Part shown: in pieces, positions 1 through 5,482 of the stretch
How positions within the stretch are numbered: the first letter of the stretch is position 1
How the letters are laid out: the number at the start of each line of letters is the position of its first letter
DNA from: Roseburia sp.
GTDB taxonomy: Bacteria > Bacillota > Clostridia > Lachnospirales > Lachnospiraceae
Assembly: GCA_017626625.1 (NCBI GenBank)
Contig: JAGAIK010000333.1
Span: 1 to 5,482 of the forward strand
Direction: 5' to 3'
Length of the DNA: 5,482 nucleotides
The notes under the pieces: generated by a model
Told to the model about the DNA's origin: nothing
Database searches by the model: none
The model's input: only the letters and a program-made list of their open reading frames with translations
Made by a program: the position numbers and the translations under genes

Positions 1-1306
1 CGGTATAAACCTCTGAAAAAACAGACGCGATGGTATCCGCTAAATACTGGTTGATATTTCCCTCCTGATTTCCCCGCATATTCATATTGACCACCATAAC
101 GCCGTCCTCCTTTAAATGGTCTTTCACCAGGGAGAAAAACTCCACAGAGGACATCTGAAAGGGTATGGTAATATCCTGGTAGGCATCCACCATAATCACA
201 TCATAGGTCTTATCCACCGCATTCAGATACGCCCTGCCGTCATAGGTGGTGACTGTCACATCCTCCGGCAGTTCAAAATAAGTGCGTGCCAAATCCGTAA
301 TCTTCTCGTCAATCTCCACGCCCTCAATGGGCATATCCCCGAAATATTTTTTACACTGGGTGGCGTAGGTGCCCGTTCCCATGCCGAGAATCAGCATTTC
401 ACAGTCCTCCGTTGCCCCGTTTTTTGTCATAAGGGGCGCCGCCATAGCATAGTCGTAATACATTCCGGTGAGCCCGTCGTCCTTGACTAACACCGACTGC
501 ACCCCGAACAGTACGTTGGTGGAAAGAATCACATTCCGCTCATTTTCTTTCACCTGCAAATAATTGTAAACAGATTCTCCCTCATATGCCAAATCCGTAT
601 CCCAGAAGGCAAAGCTGTTGGAAGCTCCTAAGATACAGCAGAGAAGGAACGCCGCCGCGGAAACGGCGCTTTTTACTTTTCCCCTTTTCTCACTGATAAA
701 ATAAATCAGGGAAAGCAGGATTAAGATTCCCGCAAAAATCAGAAACGTAACGGAGGTTCCCACGGACGGTATGGTCACAAAGGTGGGAACGAAGGTTCCT
801 ATGATACTGCCGATGGTGTTAAACGCCCCTAAAGTTCCCACGGTTTTGCCGCTGTCCTCCAAGCTGTCCACCGAATATTTTGCCAAAGAAGGAGTGACAG
901 TTCCCAGCAGAAACAATGGGAATACAAACACCACCATACATGCCGCAAAAGCCGCCCAAATCAGGAAATTGCTGTTTACCGTAAAAATGAGCAGTGCGGA
1001 AATCCCCAGGATAACATATTTTCCCAACACGGGAATCGCAGCAATCCACACCGCCGCAATCAATATTCTGCCGTAGAGCTTGTCCGGATTCGGATTCTTA
1101 TCCGCACTCCTCCCTCCGTAAATATTTCCCAGCGCCATGGCAATCATGATGGTTCCTATGATAATCGTCCATACAATCTGGGAAGAACTGAAATAGGGGG
1201 CAAGCAGTCTGCTGGCCCCTAATTCCACCGCCATCACGGACATTCCCGCGAAAAATTCGGTGAGATATAAAAATAACTTATTCTTTAAAATTGCTGATTG
1301 TCTCAT
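1..1306 (-). CDS. Fused MFS-like / spermidine synthase-like membrane protein (C-terminus cut off)
   Basis: The frame stays open from ATG 1306 to the window edge, giving 435 residues without the C-terminus. An in-frame TAG at 1321-1319 and an AGGAG five to ten bases upstream (AGGAACAGGAG) fix the start. Residues 10-205 hold about six hydrophobic helices with features of the fused spermidine synthase family: VELGASRLLAPYF (27-39), GTVTPSLAKY (135-144) and GAFNTIGSIIGTF (160-172). One more hydrophobic segment lies near 212-234. Residues 245-435 form a Rossmann methyltransferase/aminopropyltransferase fold: nucleotide-binding loop LILGMGTGT (305-313), acidic VEID (330-333), DGR (356-358) and VDAYQD (373-378), where catalytic Asp lies in true spermidine synthases. 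The family is membrane-bound and mostly uncharacterised. Aminopropyl transfer from decarboxylated S-adenosylmethionine is possible, but the substrate is unknown. It follows the UPF0145 gene by 23 bases as the last visible gene of that operon. Domain assignment is firm; function is not. Confidence 0.88.
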   Translation of the reverse strand, partial: MRQSAILKNKLFLYLTEFFAGMSVMAVELGASRLLAPYFSSSQIVWTIIIGTIMIAMALGNIYGGRSADKNPNPDKLYGRILIAAVWIAAIPVLGKYVILGISALLIFTVNSNFLIWAAFAACMVVFVFPLFLLGTVTPSLAKYSVDSLEDSGKTVGTLGAFNTIGSIIGTFVPTFVTIPSVGTSVTFLIFAGILILLSLIYFISEKRGKVKSAVSAAAFLLCCILGASNSFAFWDTDLAYEGESVYNYLQVKENERNVILSTNVLFGVQSVLVKDDGLTGMYYDYAMAAPLMTKNGATEDCEMLILGMGTGTYATQCKKYFGDMPIEGVEIDEKITDLARTYFELPEDVTVTTYDGRAYLNAVDKTYDVIMVDAYQDITIPFQMSSVEFFSLVKDHLKEDGVMVVNMNMRGNQEGNINQYLADTIASVFSEVYT

Positions 1307-1329
1307 ATACTCCTGTTCCTATGCCTGAA

Positions 1330-1644
1330 TTACGGTACGAATTTTACCGCTGTTCCGTAGGCAATCACCTCAGCAGCTCCCTGCATGATGGCAGAGGAGG
1401 CATAGCGGATATTCACGATGGCATCCGCACCCAAGTTCTCCGCTTCTTCCACCATACGCTTGGTGGCTAAGGCTCTCGCCTCATTCATCATATCATTATA
1501 CGCTTTTAACTCGCCGCCCACAAGGGTTTTAAAGCCCTGGGTGATATCTTTTCCGATATTCTTGCTCTGAATGGTACTGCCCTTCACCATACCAAGCATC
1601 TCTAAATTTTTTCCGCTGATATAATCAGTATTTACTAAGATCAT
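1330..1644 (-). CDS. UPF0145 (YbjQ-type) family protein
   Basis: This is a 104-residue cytosolic protein of the UPF0145/YbjQ family (Pfam YbjQ_1), sometimes labelled a putative heavy-metal-binding domain; no activity is established. Family marks are the N-terminal MILVNTDYISGK, GMVKGSTIQ (18-26), GGELKAYNDMMNEARALATKRM (43-64), LGADAIVNIRY (71-81) and the ending AEVIAYGTAVKFVP (91-104). Length matches the family (about 103-110). I chose ATG 1644 over the in-frame GTG codons at 1656 and 1653. AAGGAG at 1661-1656 sits 11 bases before the ATG, overlaps the first GTG and is only 2 bases from the second, and family members normally begin right at this Met-Ile. The start lies 20 bases inside the end of the upstream small membrane protein gene, which suggests translational coupling. 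Homo-pentamers are known for some family members; nothing here tests that. Confidence 0.92.
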   Translation of the reverse strand: MILVNTDYISGKNLEMLGMVKGSTIQSKNIGKDITQGFKTLVGGELKAYNDMMNEARALATKRMVEEAENLGADAIVNIRYASSAIMQGAAEVIAYGTAVKFVP

Positions 1645-1858
1645 CTTCTTCACCACTCCTTATCTCTCTGATTCGCTCTGACAACATTGCAATGGCTACT
1701 CCCGCCAATGCCAGCGGCACCACCACAAACAGCACCTTTACCATTACGGGTATCTCCGGCAAAAGGAAACACACTGCCGCAATCGCCGCATAATACACAA
1801 TCAGTACGCCAGCGATGATAATGGGCGCCACCATCTTTTTCCGATGATTATTATTCAT
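1625..1858 (-). CDS. Small two-helix membrane protein
   Basis: This 77-residue protein has a short basic N-terminus (HRKK at 5-8), a hydrophobic helix at about 11-33, a short Pro-containing turn (LPEIP, 33-37), a second helix at about 38-59, and a charged tail (SERIREIRSGEEDDLSKY). Basic residues before helix 1 suggest both termini face the cytoplasm, with a hairpin in the membrane. I know no function. I recall similar small proteins with the same acidic ending next to UPF0145 genes in Clostridia, but this was not checked. AAAGGAG at 1874-1868, nine bases before ATG 1858, supports the start. It is the first gene of the promoter-operator unit, and its last codons overlap the start of the UPF0145 gene. 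That link suggests it may be the membrane partner of UPF0145, which is inference only. Confidence 0.85.
   Translation of the reverse strand: MNNNHRKKMVAPIIIAGVLIVYYAAIAAVCFLLPEIPVMVKVLFVVVPLALAGVAIAMLSERIREIRSGEEDDLSKY
1656..1661 (-). promoter_or_regulatory. Ribosome binding site inside the upstream gene, deciding the UPF0145 start
   Basis: AAGGAG lies within the coding sequence of the small membrane protein, 11 bases before ATG 1644. It overlaps GTG 1656 and is too close to GTG 1653, so it favours the ATG. The spacing is slightly long, which fits initiation helped by ribosomes finishing the upstream gene. Confidence 0.65.
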
Positions 1859-1867
1859 TGCTCTGCT

Positions 1868-1874
1868 CTCCTTT
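1868..1874 (-). promoter_or_regulatory. Ribosome binding site of the small membrane protein
   Basis: AAAGGAG lies nine bases before ATG 1858. It directly abuts one arm of the inverted repeat at 1875-1906, so in the mRNA the site comes right after the repeat half carried in the leader. Confidence 0.8.
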
Positions 1875-1906
1875 CATGTATTATCTAATTAATACAATAA
1901 TACATG
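1875..1906. promoter_or_regulatory. Inverted-repeat operator candidate over the -10 box
   Basis: CATGTATTAT (1875-1884) and ATAATACATG (1897-1906) are perfect 10-bp complementary arms around a 12-base spacer. A second, tighter pairing also exists: TGTATTA at 1877-1883 with TAATACA at 1890-1896, six bases apart, so one arm has two partners. The repeat covers the whole -10 box and the likely transcription start, where a bound repressor would block RNA polymerase. Only one outer arm lies downstream of the predicted start, so it should act in DNA rather than as an RNA hairpin. AT-rich TGTATTA/TAATACA palindromes would suit a small winged-helix repressor (GntR/YtrA or MarR type), but no regulator gene is in the window. 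Confidence 0.6.
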
Positions 1907-1922
1907 CAGGGTGGTTTGTCAA
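1894..1922 (-). promoter_or_regulatory. Sigma-A-type promoter of the small membrane protein / UPF0145 / SpeE-fusion operon
   Basis: On the minus strand, TTGACA (1922-1917, perfect -35) is followed by a 17-base spacer and TATTGT (1899-1894, four of six matches to the -10 consensus). Transcription would begin near 1887, giving a leader of roughly 28 bases before ATG 1858. It is the only good promoter in the window and lies in the one real gap between genes, showing that the three downstream genes form their own unit. Confidence 0.72.
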
Positions 1923-1929
1923 TATGTTT

Positions 1930-1977
1930 CTGTAAAATTCCTGTTCCTCCCTCAAATGCCCGGAACCTGATTTACAG
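1930..1977 (-). other. Imperfect hairpin at the end of the ABC-F gene
   Basis: On the minus strand CTGTAAAT (1977-1970, containing the ABC-F stop codon) can pair with ATTTTACAG (1938-1930, one bulged base), enclosing an inner GTTCC/GGAAC stem of 5 bp. Internal loops are large and no T-run follows the stem, so this is at best a weak terminator or an RNA end-stabilising structure. Readthrough into the downstream operon remains possible. Confidence 0.25.
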
Positions 1978-3528
1978 GATTTTTGTGGTCCACTTCGAGC
2001 AGTCCCAGACCTCATTGACAATATCCTGATAAAACTCCGGCTCATGGCAGATTAAAAGAACGGTTCCCCGGTACTCCTTTAATGCCCGCTTCAGCTCTTC
2101 CTTAGCGTCCACGTCCAGATGGTTGGTGGGCTCGTCTAAAAGCAGGACGTTGGTGCTGCGGTTCATCAGCTTGCAGAGACGCACCTTCGCCTGCTCACCG
2201 CCGCTTAGCACCCGCACCTGACTTTCGATATGCTTGGTGGTAAGACCGCATCTCGCCAGCGCGCTGCGTACCTCATACTGGGAAAAAGAGGGAAACTCCT
2301 CCCAGATTTCCTCAATACAGGTATTCTTATTTTCCCCTTTGATTTCCTGCTCAAAATAGCCAATCTCTAAATTTTCCCCTAATTCCACACTTCCCTTTAA
2401 GGCGGGAACCAGTCCTAAAATGCTCCGCAGCAGCGTGGTTTTTCCGATACCGTTTGCTCCGATTAATGCAATCTTATTGCCCCTCTCCAAAGAAATGTTC
2501 AAAGGCTTGGATAAAGGCTCGTCATAGCCAATCACAAGGTCTTTCGTCTCAAAAATATATTTTCCCGGCGTACGTCCTAACTGGAAGGAGAACTCCGGCT
2601 TCGGACGCTCTGCAGCAAGCTCGATGACCTCCATCTTGTCTAACTTTTTCTGGCGGGACATTGCCATATTCCTGGTTGCCACCCGCGCCTTGTTCCTTGC
2701 CACAAAATCCTTTAACTCGCTGATTTCCTGCTGCTGTTTGCGGTACGCCGCCTCAAGCTGGGATTTCTTCACCTCATAAACTTCCCGGAATTTGTCATAA
2801 TTCCCCACATAACGGTCCAGGTGCTGATTCTCCATATGGTAAATGATATTGACAACCTCATTTAAGAACGGAATGTCGTGGGAAATCAGGATAAAGGCAT
2901 TTTCATATTCCTGCAGGTAGCGTTTCAGCCATGCGATATGCTCCTCGTCTAAATAGTTGGTGGGCTCGTCTAAAAGCAGAATCTCCGGCTTCTCCAACAG
3001 CAGCTTTGCTAACAGCACCTTCATACGCTGTCCGCCGCTTAAATCCGTCACATCATGGTCTAAGCCTAAATCCAGCAGCCCTAACGCCCTCGCCACTTCC
3101 TCTACTTTCGCATCGATGACATAGAAATCATGAAGAGTCAGCATATCCTGAATACTCCCCAGTTCCTCCATCATGGAATCCATTTCCTCCGGCGCTGCCT
3201 CCCCTAAGGAGTCGCAGATTTGGTTCATTTTCTCCTCCAGCTCAAAAAGCCAGGCAAAGGCGGATTTTAACACACTCTCGATGGTCATGCCCTTTGTCAG
3301 GGTGGAATGCTGGTCTAAGTAACCTGCCCGGACATTTTTCGCCCACTCTACCTTTCCCTCGTCCGGCTGCAGTTTTCCGGTGACGATATTCATAAAAGTA
3401 GATTTTCCTTCGCCGTTGGCACCCACTAAGCCGATATGCTCTCCCGCTAACAGGCGGAAGGACACGTCGTCAAAGATAGCCCGGTCGCCAAAGCCGTGGG
3501 TTAAATGTTCTACGTTTAATATGCTCAT
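1972..3528 (-). CDS. yfmM: ABC-F family ATPase, YfmM-like
   Basis: This complete 518-residue protein has two ABC ATPase domains and no membrane segments, as in ABC-F proteins that act on the ribosome rather than in transport. Domain 1 has Walker A GANGEGKST (36-44), Q-loop LDQ (71-73), signature LSGGQ (163-167), Walker B ILLLDEP (183-189) and switch SH (216-217). A charged helical linker (about 240-310, KKSQLEAAYRKQQQEISELKDF region) would reach toward the peptidyl-tRNA. Domain 2 has Walker A GANGIGKTT (357-365), FEQ (392-394), LSGGE (441-445), LLLDEP (462-467) and CH (494-495), where Ser-His is usual. There is no C-terminal extension. Length and recalled sequence match Bacillus subtilis YfmM closely, but no alignment was run. 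An AAGGAA site seven to eight bases before ATG 3528 supports the start. It follows the MATE gene by 46 bases. It probably relieves stalled ribosomes; antibiotic protection cannot be judged from sequence alone. Confidence 0.92.
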   Translation of the reverse strand: MSILNVEHLTHGFGDRAIFDDVSFRLLAGEHIGLVGANGEGKSTFMNIVTGKLQPDEGKVEWAKNVRAGYLDQHSTLTKGMTIESVLKSAFAWLFELEEKMNQICDSLGEAAPEEMDSMMEELGSIQDMLTLHDFYVIDAKVEEVARALGLLDLGLDHDVTDLSGGQRMKVLLAKLLLEKPEILLLDEPTNYLDEEHIAWLKRYLQEYENAFILISHDIPFLNEVVNIIYHMENQHLDRYVGNYDKFREVYEVKKSQLEAAYRKQQQEISELKDFVARNKARVATRNMAMSRQKKLDKMEVIELAAERPKPEFSFQLGRTPGKYIFETKDLVIGYDEPLSKPLNISLERGNKIALIGANGIGKTTLLRSILGLVPALKGSVELGENLEIGYFEQEIKGENKNTCIEEIWEEFPSFSQYEVRSALARCGLTTKHIESQVRVLSGGEQAKVRLCKLMNRSTNVLLLDEPTNHLDVDAKEELKRALKEYRGTVLLICHEPEFYQDIVNEVWDCSKWTTKIL

Positions 3529-3574
3529 GTTGCTTTTCCTTATCTTATATGTTGATTTACTGTTTCAAAATAAT

Positions 3575-4918
3575 TTATGCTATATTCAGCATTTTCTTTG
3601 TCTTTTTAAACACATGGAAGTATGCCGGGAATAAAAAGGCATCGGCAAAAATCCATGCCACGGGGCTTGCAAAGCAGGCAGCAGGGAAACCAAAGACGGG
3701 GACGAATCCGAAGCCCACCAGGGCTCTTGCCACCATCTCGCAGACCCCTGCCAAGATTGCAAATTTACTGTAGCCCATGCCCTGAATCAGGAAACGCACA
3801 ATATTGACAAAGGCAAGGGGAATATAAAACGCACTGTTAATCAGCAAAAATAAATAGACATTGTCAATGACCTGCGTCTCCGCACTCTCCACAAAGAACA
3901 ATGCCAACTGCCGCCCCGTAAGAGCCAGGATTCCAAAGGCAAGGACAGAATAGCCAACCCCCAGAACGGAACAGGATTTCAGCCCTGCGGAAATGCGGTC
4001 TAACTTCTTAGCGCCCACATTCTGTCCGCCGTAGGTTGCCATGGTGGAGCCAAGCGCATCAAAGGGGCAGCAGAAAAACATGCCGATTTTGCTGCCGGCT
4101 GTCATGGACGCCACTGCGTCAGAGCCTAAGGTATTGACCGCACTCTGTAAAATCACGCTTCCGATGGCGGTGATGGAATACTGCAGCCCCATGGGAACTC
4201 CCATGCCGCAGAGAGTTTTCATATAAGAATAGTTGACGCTGCGCTCCATGGAATCCGGATGCAGGATATCAAATTTTTTCCAACTGTAAATCAGGCAGCC
4301 CACACCGGACACTCCCTGGGAAATGACGGTGGCAAGCGCCGCTCCCGATACGCCGGTGTGAAAGCCTACGATAAATACAATGTCCAACACAATATTTAAC
4401 ACGGAGGCAAGCACCAGGAATACCACCGGAGTTTTGCTGTCCCCCAGGGAGCGGATAATTCCCGCCACCAGGTTATAGAGATACGTCACCGGAATCCCGA
4501 TAAAAATAATTACAATATAGCTGTACGCCCCGTCTATGATGTTCTCCGGCGTCTGCATCAATTTCAGAATCGGGCGGCAGAATACCACCGTCACCACCGT
4601 CATGACCGCTGCAAACACCACCGCTAAATAAACGGCATTCATCATGAACGCCCGCAGTCCCCGGTAATCCCCTGCCCCAAACCTGTGCGCCAAGGGGAGG
4701 GCAAATCCGTTGCAGACTCCCATGCAAAATCCTATGATTAAAAAATTCAGCGCCCCGGTGGAACCTACCGCCGCTAAGGCGTCCACCCCTAAGAAACGTC
4801 CCACAATCAGGGTGTCCATCAGGTTATAAAACTGCTGAAATAAAAATCCAAACAGCAGCGGTACCGAAAATCCCAAAATCAGCTTCATGGGAGAGCCGAC
4901 TGTCATATCCTTTGTCAT
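3575..4918 (-). CDS. MATE family multidrug/toxin extrusion transporter
   Basis: This complete 447-residue inner-membrane protein has about twelve helices in two homologous halves. The first half shows FGFLFQQFYNLMDTLIVGRFLG (23-44), GAGD (81-84), RSLGDSKTP (156-164), NIVLDI (175-180) and GVSGAALATVISQ (189-201). The second half shows GLQYSITAIGS (244-254), YGGQNVGAKK (296-305) and RFLIQGMGYSK (375-385). This pattern is typical of the MATE family, which exports cationic drugs and metabolites by sodium or proton antiport. The N-terminal DMT-GSP motif is common in clostridial members. Substrate and coupling ion cannot be read from sequence. GAGGTG eight to nine bases before ATG 4918 supports the start; the Met at residue 5 has its AAAGG only two bases away. 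It lies 17 bases after the foldase-like gene and 46 before the ABC-F gene, so co-transcription is likely. Confidence 0.93.
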   Translation of the reverse strand: MTKDMTVGSPMKLILGFSVPLLFGFLFQQFYNLMDTLIVGRFLGVDALAAVGSTGALNFLIIGFCMGVCNGFALPLAHRFGAGDYRGLRAFMMNAVYLAVVFAAVMTVVTVVFCRPILKLMQTPENIIDGAYSYIVIIFIGIPVTYLYNLVAGIIRSLGDSKTPVVFLVLASVLNIVLDIVFIVGFHTGVSGAALATVISQGVSGVGCLIYSWKKFDILHPDSMERSVNYSYMKTLCGMGVPMGLQYSITAIGSVILQSAVNTLGSDAVASMTAGSKIGMFFCCPFDALGSTMATYGGQNVGAKKLDRISAGLKSCSVLGVGYSVLAFGILALTGRQLALFFVESAETQVIDNVYLFLLINSAFYIPLAFVNIVRFLIQGMGYSKFAILAGVCEMVARALVGFGFVPVFGFPAACFASPVAWIFADAFLFPAYFHVFKKTKKMLNIA

Positions 4919-4935
4919 ACTTCTAACACCTCTGT

Positions 4936-5482
4936 CTAATCCGTAAAATATTTTTCAAATACTTCAAAAAAGCTGTCCGTGGAGATTGCCCCACTGGTAT
5001 CTAACTCCAAATTGTCCCACAGCTCCTGATTCAAATCCGAGGAAAGCCCGGAAACATAGGCGCTGTAAACATCATCAAACGCCTCTTTTTCCCTTTTCTC
5101 CACAATGTTGGACTTGTTTGCCTCCGTCAGTTCCTCGTTGTATTTGTTCAGGCATTTCACAAAATAATAACCGCTGTCGGTCTGTATTTTTCCGGAAGTC
5201 TCGCCGTCGTCTAACTGAAAGGCAACCTGCTCCACTTCCTCCGGCAGTTCGTCCCGCGCCACCGTCACCTGGATTGCCGAAAGCTGGTTGTAATTATTCG
5301 CCACGGACGCAAAATCATCGCCGTTCGCAAGCTTCGCCGCCACCTCCGACGCCTTTGTTTCGTCCTTCACAAAAATCTGCATCAGTTCAATCACCCTCGC
5401 CTCGTCATCGCTGACCTCTTCATTGACGCTGCTGGTAAGAGACTGGTACAGCTTGTGGGCTAAGGCATAGTGGGAGTAATAC
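4936..5482 (-). CDS. Parvulin-like (PpiC/SurA-type) foldase, N-terminus outside the window
   Basis: The frame is open to the right edge, giving 181 visible residues before the TAG at 4938-4936. Visible residues about 33-110 resemble a PpiC rotamase domain: LMQIFVKDETKASEVAAKLANGDDFASVANNY, then LPEEVEQVAFQLDDGETSGKIQTDSGYYFVK. An acidic, amphipathic helical tail follows (about 115-181). Such proteins fold exported proteins outside the membrane, often as lipoproteins; any signal peptide or lipobox would lie in the missing part. The usual parvulin histidines are absent: HILV is replaced by MQIFV and GYHIIK by GYYFVK, so isomerase activity is doubtful and a chaperone role is likelier. The GTG at 5394 is internal, since coding continues through YYSHYALAHKLYQSL upstream. 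The MATE gene follows 17 bases downstream. Confidence 0.8.
   Translation of the reverse strand, partial: YYSHYALAHKLYQSLTSSVNEEVSDDEARVIELMQIFVKDETKASEVAAKLANGDDFASVANNYNQLSAIQVTVARDELPEEVEQVAFQLDDGETSGKIQTDSGYYFVKCLNKYNEELTEANKSNIVEKREKEAFDDVYSAYVSGLSSDLNQELWDNLELDTSGAISTDSFFEVFEKYFTD

Noticed and set aside
116..490. Plus-strand open frame opposite the SpeE-like domain
   Set aside because: It lies fully antisense to a gene with clear family motifs, is rich in His and Arg as expected of an antisense frame, and has no family resemblance.
819..1049. Minus-strand 76-codon frame within the membrane part of the SpeE fusion
   Set aside because: It is an alternative frame of the fusion gene; the true frame stays open through it and carries the family motifs.
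1930..1977. Intrinsic terminator between the two transcription units
   Set aside because: The pairing is broken by large internal loops and no T-run follows, so it is listed only as a weak hairpin.
3542..3568. Possible promoter before the ABC-F gene (TTGAAA and TAAGAT)
   Set aside because: The spacer is only 15 bases and the -10 match is four of six; AT-rich gaps give such matches by chance, so it is not called.
5392..5394. GTG as the start of the foldase-like gene
   Set aside because: The frame continues upstream to the window edge with protein-like sequence, there is no clear ribosome binding site before the GTG, and the PpiC strand begins right after it.
4986..5414. Plus-strand open frame of 142 codons opposite the foldase-like gene
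   Set aside because: Its composition is dominated by Pro, Ser, Arg and Cys, typical of an antisense shadow, and the minus-strand frame has recognisable PpiC features.
1..5482. CRISPR array, mobile element, tRNA, riboswitch or defence system
   Set aside because: I saw no regularly spaced repeats, transposase or integrase motifs, tRNA-like folds or long leaders; all but short gaps is accounted for by six conventional genes.

Overview
The window looks like ordinary chromosome from a Gram-positive anaerobe of the class Clostridia, most likely Lachnospiraceae. This is an inference from moderate base composition, strong AGGAG-type ribosome binding sites, and gene types I associate with that group: a YfmM-like ABC-F protein, a UPF0145 protein behind a tiny membrane protein, and a MATE exporter starting Met-Thr-Lys-Asp-Met-Thr. 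No marker gene fixes the species. All six genes lie on the minus strand, so transcription runs from high to low coordinates. Coding density is very high, and no stretch of 300 bases lacks a gene.

The first transcription unit (5482 down to 1972) begins outside the window. It holds the C-terminal part of a parvulin-like foldase (4936-5482, N-terminus cut off), then, 17 bases later, a complete 447-residue MATE transporter (3575-4918), then, 46 bases later, a complete 518-residue ABC-F ATPase of the YfmM type (1972-3528). The three are probably co-transcribed, but I see no pathway joining them. No convincing intrinsic terminator follows the ABC-F gene.

The second unit (1922 down to 1) has its own promoter: a perfect TTGACA -35 box, a 17-base spacer and a TATTGT -10 box. 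A perfect 10-bp inverted repeat with a 12-base spacer covers the -10 box and the likely transcription start, and is the best operator candidate in the window. The unit encodes a 77-residue protein with two membrane helices, a UPF0145/YbjQ protein whose start lies inside the end of the first gene, and a large fusion of an MFS-like membrane region with a spermidine-synthase-like methyltransferase fold. The last gene runs off the left edge after 435 codons, still open.

The most interesting part is this second unit: three poorly characterised proteins, two of them membrane proteins, under one apparently repressor-controlled promoter. There are no RNA genes, CRISPR arrays, insertion sequences, prophage genes or other signs of recent transfer.
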